This document shows, one piece after another, positions 50,881-60,024 of a stretch of DNA of 64,000 nt. The stretch is taken from assembly GCF_023703795.1 (NCBI RefSeq), contig NZ_CP098518.1, positions 2,852,001 to 2,916,000 of the forward strand, given 5' to 3'. The position numbers were made by a program, and so were the translations under genes. Position 1 is the first letter of the stretch, and each line of letters begins with the position of its first letter. The notes beneath the pieces are model-generated. The model was given only the letters and a program-made list of their open reading frames with translations. It ran no database searches and was not told the origin of the DNA. The DNA is from Haloplanus sp. HW8-1. Lineage in GTDB: Archaea; Halobacteriota; Halobacteria; Halobacteriales; Haloferacaceae.

Positions 50881-51024
50881 CCCCGTCAGACGGTCGTCCG
50901 ACCGGCACCGCGACGCACGGAGCGGCGTCCGGAATCGTTCTCACACCGGATCGCGGGGCCGCGCGCGCTCGGACGGAAAGTGACTTGGAAAGGTTCCTAT
51001 AGGTAGCGGACCGACCATCCGACC

Positions 51025-51330
51025 ATGAGCGACGACGACTTCCAGTCGACGGTCGCCGAGGGGTTCCAGTCACGGTTCGGCGCCGACGCCGAGACGGCCG
51101 CCGCGGCCGCGGAGAAGGCGGCGACGTTCCGCGAGGCGGTAGCCACGGACCTGACCGCCGACGAACTGCTCGACGCCGTCGCGAACGCCGACGACTACGA
51201 GGACTTCGTCCACCGGTACGATCTGGCGATCGGAGACCTGGCGGCCGCCCACGAGGACTGCACCGACTCGCGCCCGTATCGGCTCGCCGGCTTCGACGAC
51301 CCGGCGGCCGATCCCGAGATCGGCGCCTGA
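51025..51330 (+). CDS. Conserved-looking acidic small protein
   Basis: 101 residues, very acidic and mostly helical: FQSTVAEGFQSRFGADAETAAAAAEKA then FREAVATDLTADELLDAVANADDYEDF. The composition fits a cytoplasmic haloarchaeal protein. No domain or motif recognised. A TATA-like CCTATAGG lies at 50996-51003, 25 nt before the start. The pair of helical segments around a DYEDF turn might bind another protein, but nothing supports a specific job. Confidence 0.65.
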   Translation: MSDDDFQSTVAEGFQSRFGADAETAAAAAEKAATFREAVATDLTADELLDAVANADDYEDFVHRYDLAIGDLAAAHEDCTDSRPYRLAGFDDPAADPEIGA

Positions 51331-51391
51331 AGACGCGGCCCCGGTGTCCGGCGTGATCGGTTGTCGACGCACCGCCGGACCGACGGGTCCC

Positions 51392-51529
51392 TCAGGCGAA
51401 GGTCACGAACAGGACGCCGCCGAAGCCGAAGAGAATGAGAAGGAATCCCGGGACCTGATACACCCAGTCCGGGAACAGCCGTTCGTACTCGGCGTCGGCC
51501 GTCGGAGTCCGTCTGGTTTTCTGTGCCAT
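51392..51529 (-). CDS. 45-residue single-helix membrane protein
   Basis: The ATG at 51529 opens 45 codons that end GVLFVTFA and a stop. The first half is polar (MAQKTRRTPTADAEYERLFP) and the second is one membrane helix (about 26-45, GFLLILFGFGGVLFV). The start is preceded 26 nt earlier by TATA-like TGTTATCGC on the minus strand. It is below the usual gene-calling size but has haloarchaeal composition and a believable promoter. Function unknown. Confidence 0.6.
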   Translation of the reverse strand: MAQKTRRTPTADAEYERLFPDWVYQVPGFLLILFGFGGVLFVTFA

Positions 51530-51649
51530 GTATGTTATTGCCTACTACAGCGATAACACCGTCGGTGGGTCGGGGTCCAGCCACGACCGGACGGGCGCCA
51601 CCGTTCGGGGCGGCGGCGTAAAACGGTCGGCGGTCGATGCCCGAACGAC

Positions 51650-52909
51650 CTACTCGGCGATGTGTTCGAGGACGGCGTCGGTGTCGTTCGGGACGGGTTC
51701 GGGATCGTTGCCGGCGGCGAAGGCGGCGTCCGGGTCCTTCAGCAGGTGACCCGTGGTGAGACAGACCACCTGCTCGTCGTCCTCGACGACGCCGCGTTCG
51801 CGGAGTTTGCGGAGCCCCGCGATGGAGGTCGCCGAGGCGGGTTCGACGCCGACGCCCTCGGCCGCGAGCGCTCGCTGGGCGTCGGTGATCGCCTCGTCGG
51901 CGACGGCGACGGCGGTCCCGCCCGTCGCCCGGATCCCCGGCAGCGCCTTCGGCGCGTTCACCGGGTTGCCGATGCGGATGGCGGTGGCGATGGTCTCGAC
52001 CTCGGGCCACCGACGGATCCCGTCGGTGCCCTCCTCGATGGCCTCGACCATCGGGGCCGCCCCCTCGGCCTGCACGCCGGTCAGTTTCGGCACGTCCGCC
52101 GGGGCGAGCGCCCCGCTCTGGACGAGTTCGCGGAAGCATTTGTAGAGCGCCGAGGTGTTGCCGGCGTTGCCGACCGGGAGGACGATCCGGTCCGGATACG
52201 TGCCGTGGTCGTCGTGGAACTCCTCGAGGATCTCCAGCCCGATGGTCTTCTGTCCCTCCAGCCGGAAGGGGTTGAGCGAGTTGAGCAGGTACGCCTCACC
52301 CTTGGCGGCGAGGTCCTGTACGATGTCGAGGCAGTCGTCGAAGTTTCCGTCGACCTCGAGGATGCGGGCGTCGTGGAGGGCGGCCTGGGCGATCTTGCCG
52401 GCAGCGACCTTGCCCGCCGGGAGGAGCACGAGCGTCTGCATCCCGCCGCGGGCGCCGTAGGCCGCGAGCGCCGCACTGGTGTTGCCGGTCGAGGCACAGG
52501 CGAGGCGGCCGACGCCGAGTTCCTTCGCGACGCGGACGCCGACGGTCATGCCGCGATCCTTGAAACTCCCCGTGGGGTTCATCCCCTCGTGTTTGATTCG
52601 GAGGCGCTCGACGCCCACCGCCTCCTCCAGCCGAGGGACGTGGTGGAGCGGCGTCGCGCCTTCGGGGAGGGACACCCCTTCCTCGAAGGGGAGCGCGGCG
52701 GCGTAGCGCCAGACGCCGCGACCCTCGAAGTCGTCGAAGGTCGGTGGATCGGCGTAGCGGACTTCGAGGAGCCCGTCGCAGTGATCGCACGTGTACCGGA
52801 TCGACGAGAAGGGAGCGAACGTCTCGCCACACTCGATGCAGGCGAGCCAGACGCCGTCGGCGGCTGCCGTCGGTGCCGCCGGGGTGGCCGCGGTCAGGTC
52901 GAGACTCAT
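51650..52909 (-). CDS. thrC: Threonine synthase
   Basis: 419 residues. The zinc-ribbon-like N-terminal pair C-I-E-C and C-D-H-C, also found in archaeal threonine synthases, is followed by LRIKHEGMNPTGSFKDRGM with the PLP lysine, then ACASTGNTSAALAAYGARGG and VLPVGNAGNTSALYKCF. Q-A-E-G-A-A-P-M-V-E-A-I and the end VVCLTTGHLLKDPDA are typical. It converts O-phosphohomoserine to threonine. The shorter start at 52909 is preferred; a weak GTTTTTGCC box lies 29 nt before it. Follows the HTH gene on the same strand. Confidence 0.93.
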   Translation of the reverse strand: MSLDLTAATPAAPTAAADGVWLACIECGETFAPFSSIRYTCDHCDGLLEVRYADPPTFDDFEGRGVWRYAAALPFEEGVSLPEGATPLHHVPRLEEAVGVERLRIKHEGMNPTGSFKDRGMTVGVRVAKELGVGRLACASTGNTSAALAAYGARGGMQTLVLLPAGKVAAGKIAQAALHDARILEVDGNFDDCLDIVQDLAAKGEAYLLNSLNPFRLEGQKTIGLEILEEFHDDHGTYPDRIVLPVGNAGNTSALYKCFRELVQSGALAPADVPKLTGVQAEGAAPMVEAIEEGTDGIRRWPEVETIATAIRIGNPVNAPKALPGIRATGGTAVAVADEAITDAQRALAAEGVGVEPASATSIAGLRKLRERGVVEDDEQVVCLTTGHLLKDPDAAFAAGNDPEPVPNDTDAVLEHIAE

Positions 52910-52949
52910 TGGCGAGTGAACGGACCGCGGAGGCAAAAACGGGGCGGGT

Positions 52950-53327
52950 TCAGGCCGACTCCGTCCCGAAGTCGTCGATGGCGTCGTGGACGTGCTCGAC
53001 CCACCCGTCGAGGGTGCGGTGCATCAGCTCTTTGGCTTCTGGGAGCGGCGTCGCGGTGTACTGGTAGACGTACCCCCCGGGATCGAGCAGGCGCCGTTCC
53101 CGCTCGACCAGTTGCTTCTCGAGGAGCGTCGTCAGCGACCGATTGACGTTGCTCCGGTCGCGGTCGAGTTCCGCCGCGAGTTCCGCGACCGTACTCCCGG
53201 GGTTGTCGAGCAAGACCAGGTACGTCCGACTCTCGTGGTCCTGAATGCCGAAAACACAGGAGAGGACGTGCTGGAAGCTCGGCTCCTCGACGCCGACGAG
53301 CTCCTCGATGTCGGGGGCGTCGGACAT
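52950..53327 (-). CDS. TrmB/MarR-like winged-helix regulator
   Basis: 125 residues. The DNA-binding part is TYLVLLDNPGSTVAELAAEL with the recognition helix DRSNVNRSLTTLLEKQL, followed by the wing LVERERRLLDPGGYVYQYTATP. No C-terminal effector domain; the last helix (EAKELMHRTLDGWVEHV) may dimerise. TATA box GTTTTAACG (minus strand) 28 nt before the start. It sits 40 nt before thrC on the same strand and may control it or itself, an inference. Confidence 0.8.
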   Translation of the reverse strand: MSDAPDIEELVGVEEPSFQHVLSCVFGIQDHESRTYLVLLDNPGSTVAELAAELDRDRSNVNRSLTTLLEKQLVERERRLLDPGGYVYQYTATPLPEAKELMHRTLDGWVEHVHDAIDDFGTESA

Positions 53328-53350
53328 ACCGTCCGTTGACCGCGGGCGAC

Positions 53351-53359
53351 GTTAAAACT
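53351..53359 (-). promoter_or_regulatory. TATA box of the HTH regulator gene
   Basis: Plus-strand GTTAAAACT; AGTTTTAAC on the minus strand, about 28 nt from the ATG at 53327. Confidence 0.55.
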
Positions 53360-53385
53360 GCGGGGCTGCCGTCGCGTGTCACCGT

Positions 53386-53619
53386 TCAGGCCCGGCCGTA
53401 CCCCATCCGCTCGATGCAGGTCCGCATCTCGTCGACCGAGCCGTGCTTGTGGAGCGTCGTCGGGGTATCACAGTAGTAGGTGGTGCCGTCGTGACGGAGC
53501 GTCACCTCGTGGACGCCGCCGAGCATCTCGACGCTGACGACGACCCGTTGTCCGTCTTCGAGGGCGTCGAGAATCTCGCTGACCGTCAGTTCGCCGGCCT
53601 CGATCGTGAGCGTGGACAT
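53386..53619 (-). CDS. 77-residue conserved haloarchaeal protein
   Basis: The ATG at 53619 opens MSTLTIEAGELTVSEILDAL. A beta-rich middle (RVVVSVEMLGGVHEVTLRHDG) is followed by TTYYCDTPTTLHKH and a helix RTCIERMGY. The Cys/His cluster suggests a possible metal site. I recall close small homologues in other haloarchaea but no function. The much longer in-frame ORF upstream is an Arg/Val/Asp-rich shadow of the hel308 gene. Confidence 0.7.
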   Translation of the reverse strand: MSTLTIEAGELTVSEILDALEDGQRVVVSVEMLGGVHEVTLRHDGTTYYCDTPTTLHKHGSVDEMRTCIERMGYGRA

Positions 53620-53787
53620 CGGTGACACGTCGAACGGCCAGGGACAAAGCGTCCACGAACAGGGACGGGGTCGACTCGGCAGCCGAGAGGTGGTACCCGC
53701 CGAGTGCGGGGGATGACTGGGGCGGTGGGGGTGCCCCGACCCGACCCGAAAGCCTAACCGCCGGGCCGCGCCAAGAGCCACCGACCG

Positions 53788-56076
53788 ATGAACCCCACGG
53801 ACGTGCCCGGTCTGCCGCCGGGCGTTCCCGAGTTCCTCGTCGACTCGGGGATCGAGGAGCTCTACCCACCACAGGCCGCGGCCGTCGAGGCCGGCGTCAC
53901 CGAGGGAGCGAGCGTCGTCGCGAGCGTGCCGACGGCCAGCGGCAAGACCCTCGTGGCGGAACTCGCCATGCTGTCGAGCGTCGAGCGCGGCGGCAAAGCC
54001 CTCTATGTCGTCCCGCTGCGCGCGCTCGCCAGCGAAAAAAAGGCCGAGTTCGAGCGCTGGAGCGACTTCGACGTCGACGTGGGCATCTCGACGGGCAACT
54101 ACGAGTCCAGCGAGGAGTGGCTGGCCTCGCGGGACATCGTCGTCGCGACGAGCGAGAAGGTGGACTCGCTGGTGCGCAACGGCGCGCCGTGGATCGACGA
54201 CCTCACCTGCGTCGTCGCCGACGAGGTCCACCTCGTCGACGACCCGAACCGGGGGCCGACCCTGGAGGTGACGCTGGCGAAACTTCGGCGCGTCAACCCC
54301 GACCTGCAGGTGGTCGCCCTCTCGGCGACCGTCGACAACGCCGACGAGGTGGCCGACTGGCTGGACGCCGGACTCGTCGCGTCGGACTGGCGGCCGGTCG
54401 ACCTCCGGACCGGCGTTCACTACGGCGACGCCCTCACCTTCGACGACGGCGACAAACGCGAGGTGCCCGTGGGGCGGGGCGAGCGGCCGACGGCCGCACT
54501 CGTCGACGATGCCCTCGACGAGGGCGGTTCGTCGCTCGTCTTCGTCAACTCCCGCCGGAACGCGGAGGCCGCGGCTCGGCGACAGGCCGACGTGACCGAA
54601 CGCCACCTCACCGACGAGGAACGCGACGAACTCGCGGAACTGGCCGACGAAGTGGCGGGCGTCTCGGACACCGAGACCAGTGAGGACCTCGCGGCGGTGG
54701 TCCGGAAGGGGGCGGCCTTCCATCACGCCGGCCTCTCCGCGGAGCACCGATCGCTCGTCGAGGACGCCTTTCGCGATCGGTTGCTGAAGGCCATCTGTGC
54801 GACGCCCACCCTCGCGGCGGGGGTCAACACCCCCAGCCGCCGGGTGATCGTCCGCGACTGGCGCCGGTACGACGGCGAGTTCGGCGGCATGAAACCCCTC
54901 GACGTACTGGAGGTCCACCAGATGTTCGGCCGCGCTGGACGGCCGGGGCTCGACCCCTACGGCGAAGCGGTCCTACTCGCGAAGGACCACGACACCATGG
55001 ACGAACTGTTCGACCGGTACGTTCACGCCGACCCGGAGCCGGTGCAGTCGAAACTCGCCCGGGAGCCGGCGATGCGGACCCACCTCTTGGCGACGGTCGC
55101 CTCCGGGTTCGCCCGCAGCCGCGACGGCCTCCTCGACTTTCTCGACCGGACGCTGTACGCGGCCCAGAGCGACACGACCGAGCGCTTGGAGTCGGTCGTC
55201 GACAGCGTGATCGAGTATCTCGTCGCCAACGACTTCGTCGAGCGGTCGGGTGACGAACTCGCGGCGACGAGTCTGGGTCACACCGTCTCGCGGCTCTACC
55301 TCGACCCGATGAGCGCGGCCGAAATCGTCGACGGCCTGCGCGCGGCCGACGAGGCGGGCGACGACCCCACGGCGCTCGGCCTCTATCACCTCGTCTGCCG
55401 GACGCCCGACATGTACGAACTCTACCTGAAGTCGGGGGACCGCGAGACCTACACCGAACTCTGCTACGAACGCGAGTCCGAGTTCCTCGGCCGCGTCCCC
55501 TCGGAGTTCGAGGACGTGCGCTTCGAGGAGTGGCTGTCGGCGCTCAAGACGGCCAAACTGTTGGAGGACTGGGCAAGCGAACTCGACGAGGACCGCATCA
55601 CGGAGCGGTACGGCGTCGGCCCCGGTGACGTTCGTGGGAAAGTCGACACCGCGGAGTGGTTGCTCGGTGCGGCCGAACGGCTCGCAGTCGAACTGGAACT
55701 CGACTCGGTCGTGGCGGTGCGCGAGGCGAAAAAGCGCGTCGCCGACGGCGTGCGCGAGGAACTGCTGGATCTGACGGACGTGCGCGGCGTGGGTCGTAAG
55801 CGTGCCCGCCGGCTGTTCGAGGCGGGCGTCGAGTCGCGGGCCGACCTCCGCGAGGCGGAGAAGTCGGTCGTCCTCGGCGCGCTCCGGGGCCGCGAAGGGA
55901 CGGCCGAGCGCGTGTTGGAGAACGCCGGCCGCCAGGACGCCTCGATGGAGGGCGTGAGCGCCGCCGAAGGGTCGGTCGACGGCGGGCGCGAGGGCGAGGA
56001 CGGCGCTGGAAACGCCGATGCGACCGGCGGCACGGGCGGCGCCGACCAGCAGGCCAGCCTGGGTGATTTCGAGTGA
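53788..56076 (+). CDS. hel308: ATP-dependent DNA helicase Hel308
   Basis: 762 residues. Walker A is PTASGKT at 48-54; the DEVH box near 143-147 ([15 protein letters not shown]). Other motifs: [64 protein letters not shown] and [11 protein letters not shown] winged helix and ratchet follow, then a helix-hairpin-helix near 650-690 ([19 protein letters not shown]). It ends QASLGDFE, where Q755-x-x-L758-x-x-F761 fits a PCNA-interacting peptide. It acts at stalled replication forks. Overlaps cgi121 by 4 nt. Confidence 0.95.
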   Translation: MNPTDVPGLPPGVPEFLVDSGIEELYPPQAAAVEAGVTEGASVVASVPTASGKTLVAELAMLSSVERGGKALYVVPLRALASEKKAEFERWSDFDVDVGISTGNYESSEEWLASRDIVVATSEKVDSLVRNGAPWIDDLTCVVADEVHLVDDPNRGPTLEVTLAKLRRVNPDLQVVALSATVDNADEVADWLDAGLVASDWRPVDLRTGVHYGDALTFDDGDKREVPVGRGERPTAALVDDALDEGGSSLVFVNSRRNAEAAARRQADVTERHLTDEERDELAELADEVAGVSDTETSEDLAAVVRKGAAFHHAGLSAEHRSLVEDAFRDRLLKAICATPTLAAGVNTPSRRVIVRDWRRYDGEFGGMKPLDVLEVHQMFGRAGRPGLDPYGEAVLLAKDHDTMDELFDRYVHADPEPVQSKLAREPAMRTHLLATVASGFARSRDGLLDFLDRTLYAAQSDTTERLESVVDSVIEYLVANDFVERSGDELAATSLGHTVSRLYLDPMSAAEIVDGLRAADEAGDDPTALGLYHLVCRTPDMYELYLKSGDRETYTELCYERESEFLGRVPSEFEDVRFEEWLSALKTAKLLEDWASELDEDRITERYGVGPGDVRGKVDTAEWLLGAAERLAVELELDSVVAVREAKKRVADGVREELLDLTDVRGVGRKRARRLFEAGVESRADLREAEKSVVLGALRGREGTAERVLENAGRQDASMEGVSAAEGSVDGGREGEDGAGNADATGGTGGADQQASLGDFE

Positions 56077-56600
56077 TCGTGATCGAGGGGGTCGCCGTGG
56101 TCGACGACCTCGACGACCTCCTGGCGACCCTCGACGCCGTCGCCGAGGAGTACGGCGTCACGATCCAGGCGTTCGACGCGCGCTACCTGGTCGGCCGGCG
56201 TCACCTGGAGCGTGCGGTCGAACTGGCCGACCGGGCGTTCGACCGCGGCGAGAACGTCGCCCGCGAACGGAGCGTCGAGATCCTCCTGTACGCCGCGGGG
56301 CGCCGCCAGATCGACGACGCGCTGGCGATGGGCGTGAGCGAGGGGCGGACGCCAGTCGCCGTGGTGGTCGACGCCGGGGAAGGGGGCGAAGGCAGGGACG
56401 CGGCGGACGGGACAGAGACGAAGGCAGCGGCCGCCCTCCGTGACCGCCTGCCTCTCGATCCGACGCCGACGCTGTCGTCGATCGACGCCGAACGGGTACG
56501 GTCCTTCTTCGACGTGACGGATGCGGAACTCGACGCCGTCGAGGGCGACATCGCCGACCTAGTGTGCGAGCGCGTGGCGCTGCTGGACGTAGAGAAGTGA
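56073..56600 (+). CDS. cgi121: KEOPS complex subunit Cgi121
   Basis: 175 residues from a GTG that overlaps the hel308 stop. The core fits Cgi121: [28 protein letters not shown], then [25 protein letters not shown], the latter being the family's best conserved stretch. A Gly/Asp/Glu/Ala-rich insertion (about 118-140) is not usual. The protein helps the Kae1-Bud32 complex make t6A at tRNA position 37. Co-translation with a repair helicase is unexplained. Confidence 0.88.
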   Translation: MIVIEGVAVVDDLDDLLATLDAVAEEYGVTIQAFDARYLVGRRHLERAVELADRAFDRGENVARERSVEILLYAAGRRQIDDALAMGVSEGRTPVAVVVDAGEGGEGRDAADGTETKAAAALRDRLPLDPTPTLSSIDAERVRSFFDVTDAELDAVEGDIADLVCERVALLDVEK

Positions 56601-56616
56601 CGCCGTGACGGATAGC

Positions 56617-56626
56617 GTATAAAAAA
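56617..56626 (+). promoter_or_regulatory. TATA box of the formate-tetrahydrofolate ligase gene
   Basis: GTATAAAAAA is the strongest TATA-like sequence in this part. A start of transcription near 56648 would leave 20-35 nt of leader before the likely start codons. Confidence 0.55.
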
Positions 56627-56682
56627 CGGTGAGACAATCGCCCCCGCCGCTTACATGGTGAGGTGCCGTGTATCTCCGCAGG

Positions 56683-58401
56683 ATGACTGGTGATGAATCC
56701 GACGACGACGACGGAGCACCGACGGACATGGAGATCGCGCGAGCGACGGAGACGCGGCCGATCGCGGACGTCGCCGGCGACCTCGGTCTCTCGCGGGACG
56801 ACCTCGACCCGCAGGGGGACGGGATCGCGAAGATCGAACAGGACGCGATCCAGCGGACGCTGTCGGACGCCGACGAGGGGAAACTGATCCTCGTGACGGG
56901 GACGACCGCGACGCCCAAGGGGGCGGGCAAGACCGTCACGACGGTCGGCCTGGGCCAGGGGATCGACCACATCGGTGAGAACGGCGTCGTCGCCGTACGC
57001 GAACCGTCGCTCGGACCCGTCTTCGGCATCAAGGGCGGCGCCGCGGGCGGCGGCCACTCGCAGGTGCTTCCGATGGAGGACATCAACCTCCACTTCACGG
57101 GCGACCTGCACGCGCTGACGACGGCACACAACCTCGTCTCCGCGACGCTCGACACCAAGATCCACTACGGCAACGACCTCGACGTGGACGTCGACGAGGT
57201 GAGCTGGGAGCGCGCGCTGGACATGAACGACCGCGCGCTCCGCGACGTCGTCGTCGGCCTCGGCGGGTCGAGCAACGGCCCGCCCCGCGAGGAGGGATTC
57301 CAGATCACGGCCGCCTCCGAGGTGATGGCGGTGCTCTGTCTGGCCGACTCGCTGGCCGACCTGAAAGAGCGCCTCTCGCGGACCATCGTCGCCTACGACT
57401 CGACGGGTGAGCCCGTCACGGTCGCCGACCTCGGCATCGAGGGGGCGATGGCGATGCTGCTGAAAGACGCCCTGCGACCGAACCTCGTCCAGACCATCGA
57501 GGGGACGCCCGCGTTCGTCCACGGCGGACCGTTCGCCAACATCGCCCACGGGACGAACTCCCTCGTGGCGGACAAACTCGGCCTCGCGCTCGGCGACTAC
57601 CTCGTCACCGAGGCGGGCTTTGCCGCCGACCTCGGCTTCGAGAAGTTCGGCAACATCGTCTCGCGTCACGGCGTCGCGCCCGACGCCACCGTCCTGACCA
57701 CCGCCGTGCGATCCATGAAATACCACGGCAAGGACATGTGGCCGGTCGACTACGACGAACTGAAAGAGCCGGATCCGGACGCGGTGCGAGCGGGGATGAC
57801 GAACCTCGATCACCACGCCGGCATCATCGAGCAGTTTGGCGTTCCCTTCGTCGTCGCGGTCAACCGCTTCCCGACCGACACCGACGCGGAGATCCAAGCC
57901 ATCGTCGACCACTGTGAGCGGGAGGGTTACCCCGTCGTCGTCTCGAACGCCTTCGCCGAGGGTGGCGCGGGCGCCGCGGAACTCGCCGAGACGGCGACGG
58001 ACCTCGCGGACAGCGATCGGGGGAACTTCCAACCCCTGTACGACACCGACGAATCGCTGACCGAGAAGATCCGGACGGTCGCCACCGAGGTGTACGGTGC
58101 CGCCGACGTCCACTTCACCGACGACGCCCGAGACGACCTGGAACGCCTCGACGAACAGGGCTACGGCGACATGCCGGTCTGTCTCTCGAAGACCCAACAC
58201 TCGACGACCGACGACCCGACCCGGAAGGGCGCCCCGGCGCTCGACTGGACGCTGACGGTGCGCGAGTGTTATCCCGACGCCGGCGCCGGCTTCGTCGTCG
58301 TCCTCACGGGCGACGTACTCACGATGCCCGGCCTGCCCGAGACGCCCGCTGCGGAGGGGATGGACGTAGACGAGGACGGTAACATCAGCGGGCTGTTCTA
58401 G
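56683..58401 (+). CDS. fhs: Formate--tetrahydrofolate ligase
   Basis: 572 residues from the ATG at 56683; a GTG at 56668 and an ATG at 56728 are also in frame. The P-loop is TATPKGAGKTVTTVGLGQG. FGIKGGAAGGGHSQVLPMEDINLHF in the middle, FVHGGPFANIAHGTNSL, VTEAGFAADLGFEKFGNI and the end LTGDVLTMPGLPETPAAEGMDVDEDGNISGLF are typical of the whole family. It makes 10-formyl-tetrahydrofolate from formate and ATP. Monogene unit. The first 20 residues are acidic and poorly conserved. Confidence 0.94.
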   Translation: MTGDESDDDDGAPTDMEIARATETRPIADVAGDLGLSRDDLDPQGDGIAKIEQDAIQRTLSDADEGKLILVTGTTATPKGAGKTVTTVGLGQGIDHIGENGVVAVREPSLGPVFGIKGGAAGGGHSQVLPMEDINLHFTGDLHALTTAHNLVSATLDTKIHYGNDLDVDVDEVSWERALDMNDRALRDVVVGLGGSSNGPPREEGFQITAASEVMAVLCLADSLADLKERLSRTIVAYDSTGEPVTVADLGIEGAMAMLLKDALRPNLVQTIEGTPAFVHGGPFANIAHGTNSLVADKLGLALGDYLVTEAGFAADLGFEKFGNIVSRHGVAPDATVLTTAVRSMKYHGKDMWPVDYDELKEPDPDAVRAGMTNLDHHAGIIEQFGVPFVVAVNRFPTDTDAEIQAIVDHCEREGYPVVVSNAFAEGGAGAAELAETATDLADSDRGNFQPLYDTDESLTEKIRTVATEVYGAADVHFTDDARDDLERLDEQGYGDMPVCLSKTQHSTTDDPTRKGAPALDWTLTVRECYPDAGAGFVVVLTGDVLTMPGLPETPAAEGMDVDEDGNISGLF

Positions 58402-58601
58402 ATCCGCGGTCCCGGCCGTCCGAAGGAAAAAGATTACCTCAGCCCGACCCCAGTGTTATCATGTCCGCCGGACAGTGGAGGCACCCATACGCCGGTCGTT
58501 CGATCGTCGTACCGGTGGACATCCGACCGCGACGGCCGTCGCGATCGCTCTCCCCCTTCCCTTTCGGATCGTTCAAGAGCGTCGGCCACGTACGTGGGCG
58601 C

Positions 58602-58928
58602 GTGTCAGACCGGATCGACGACGCTCCCACGGTCTCCTGTGAACGGTGTGGTCGGGAGTGGGACCTGTCCTACGAACTCGACGAACTGATGGCCGGGAAC
58701 CGCGCCGTCGAGCAGTTCGCACTCGATCACGAACGCCACACCGGCCACTACCCCGACGGCGTGGCGACCTGGCGGGCGGTCTGTCGGCGCTGTCCGGACG
58801 GCGTCGAACGGCTCTCGGAGTCCGCCGCGCGTCGCTGGGCACGAACCCACGCCCGCCACACGCGCCACGACGTGACGCTCCGTCACGCCGAGGACGGCGA
58901 GACGACGCTGATCGAGGGCACGGAGTGA
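58602..58928 (+). CDS. Small zinc-ribbon protein
   Basis: 108 residues from a GTG at 58602. C-E-R-C-G near 14-18 and C-R-R-C-P near 63-67 form a zinc site; a His/Arg-rich end (THARHTRHDVTLRH) could bind nucleic acid. The sequence between them is helical. The in-frame ATG at 58461 would add 47 Arg/Ser/Pro-rich residues that look non-coding, although an AT-rich stretch lies 29 nt before that ATG. No family recognised. Confidence 0.55.
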   Translation: MSDRIDDAPTVSCERCGREWDLSYELDELMAGNRAVEQFALDHERHTGHYPDGVATWRAVCRRCPDGVERLSESAARRWARTHARHTRHDVTLRHAEDGETTLIEGTE

Positions 58929-58932
58929 GCCC

Positions 58933-59286
58933 TCACCGCGGATCGCTCTCCCACCGGTAGCCACACGCCCCGCAGTCGGCGAACTCGGTGTCCCGGCGCG
59001 TCTCCGGGTAGAACGCGGCGTCGTCGATGCGTGCCTCACACGCCGGACAGATCGCGTGGTCCGGGACGAGGGTTCGCTTATAGACCGTCCCGCAGTCCGG
59101 ACACTCGATCTGGCGGTCGGGGCCGTCGCCCTCGACGGTCGCACCACACTCCATGCAGGTGTAACGACGGCGCGGTCCGTCGCCGCCGTACTCGGTGCTC
59201 GGGGCGGACCAATCCAGGTCGGCGTCGTCGTTAGCGTCGGCGTCGGCGTCCCCCAGTCCGAGCCATCCAAATACCCGTCCGAGCAT
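58933..59286 (-). CDS. Multi-zinc-ribbon protein
   Basis: 117 residues. A short amphipathic start (MLGRVFGWLGLG) leads through an acidic linker to C-M-E-C-G, C-P-D-C-G, C-P-A-C and C-G-A-C-G pairs, enough for two zinc ribbons. Such small proteins often accompany RNA polymerase or ribosome assembly, but nothing here assigns a role. It faces the preceding plus-strand zinc-ribbon gene, 4 nt apart, and diverges from the precorrin-2 dehydrogenase. Confidence 0.65.
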   Translation of the reverse strand: MLGRVFGWLGLGDADADANDDADLDWSAPSTEYGGDGPRRRYTCMECGATVEGDGPDRQIECPDCGTVYKRTLVPDHAICPACEARIDDAAFYPETRRDTEFADCGACGYRWESDPR

Positions 59287-59364
59287 GGGTTCGGATACGA
59301 AGTCGAGCGCAAAACGGTTCGGGTGTGGGGGACGACTTTTCACCGCCGACCACGAGGATCGACC

Positions 59365-60024
59365 GTGATCCCGCTCGTCCACGACTTCGACGACGCGGTG
59401 GTGGTGGTGTTCGGCGGCGGTCCCGTCGGCGCCCGGAAGGCTCGCCGCTTCGCCCGCGAGGCCCGGGTCGTCGTCGTCAGTCCCGCCTTCGTGGACGCCG
59501 ACTTCGGGGGAAGCGAGTTCGTCCGCGCCACGCCCGATCCGGAGGACGTGCCGGCGTGGATCACTCGGGCCGACCCCGCGCTGGTCGTCGCAGCGACGGA
59601 CGACGACGCGTTCAACGCCGCCGTCGAGCGGTACGCCCACGAGGCGGGCGTCCTCGTCAACCGCGCCGACCGCGCCGGCGCCCGGGAGCCCGGAAGCGTC
59701 GTCGTCCCCGCGACCGTCGAGGACGACCCCGTGGGCGTCGCGGTCACGACGAGTGGCACCAGCCCGGCGGTGAGCCGCCACCTGCGACGGGAACTGGAGG
59801 GCGTCGTCGACGGAGCGGGGACGGTGGCGACCGTCGTGAGCGAGCTACGGGACGAACTGAAAGGACGGGAAATCGAACCGGACGCCCGGCGCGACGCGGT
59901 TCGGGCCGTCGCGAACGAGCCGGCGGTGTGGTCGGCTGCCAGGGAGGGAGACAGCGAGGAACGCGTCCGTGAGGTCGCGACACGGGCGGTCGACGGGGTT
60001 CTCGACGACTGGCGCTCGCCGTAA
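59365..60024 (+). CDS. Precorrin-2 dehydrogenase / siroheme synthase-type
   Basis: 219 residues from a GTG at 59365, with GAGG about 7 nt upstream. VVVVFGGGPVGARKARRF is the NAD loop, followed by VVVVSPAFVDADF. ADPALVVAATDDDAFNAAVERYA and EPGSVVVPATVEDDPVGVAVTTSGTSPAVSRHLRRELE match the CysG-B/Met8 family. It oxidises precorrin-2 to sirohydrochlorin with NAD. It faces the siroheme operon and its stop directly adjoins the ferredoxin stop. Confidence 0.9.
   Translation: MIPLVHDFDDAVVVVFGGGPVGARKARRFAREARVVVVSPAFVDADFGGSEFVRATPDPEDVPAWITRADPALVVAATDDDAFNAAVERYAHEAGVLVNRADRAGAREPGSVVVPATVEDDPVGVAVTTSGTSPAVSRHLRRELEGVVDGAGTVATVVSELRDELKGREIEPDARRDAVRAVANEPAVWSAAREGDSEERVREVATRAVDGVLDDWRSP

Noticed and set aside
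53386-54918. A 510-codon open frame ending in the 77-residue protein
   Set aside because: Only the last 77 codons have protein-like composition and conserved-looking motifs; the rest mirrors hel308.
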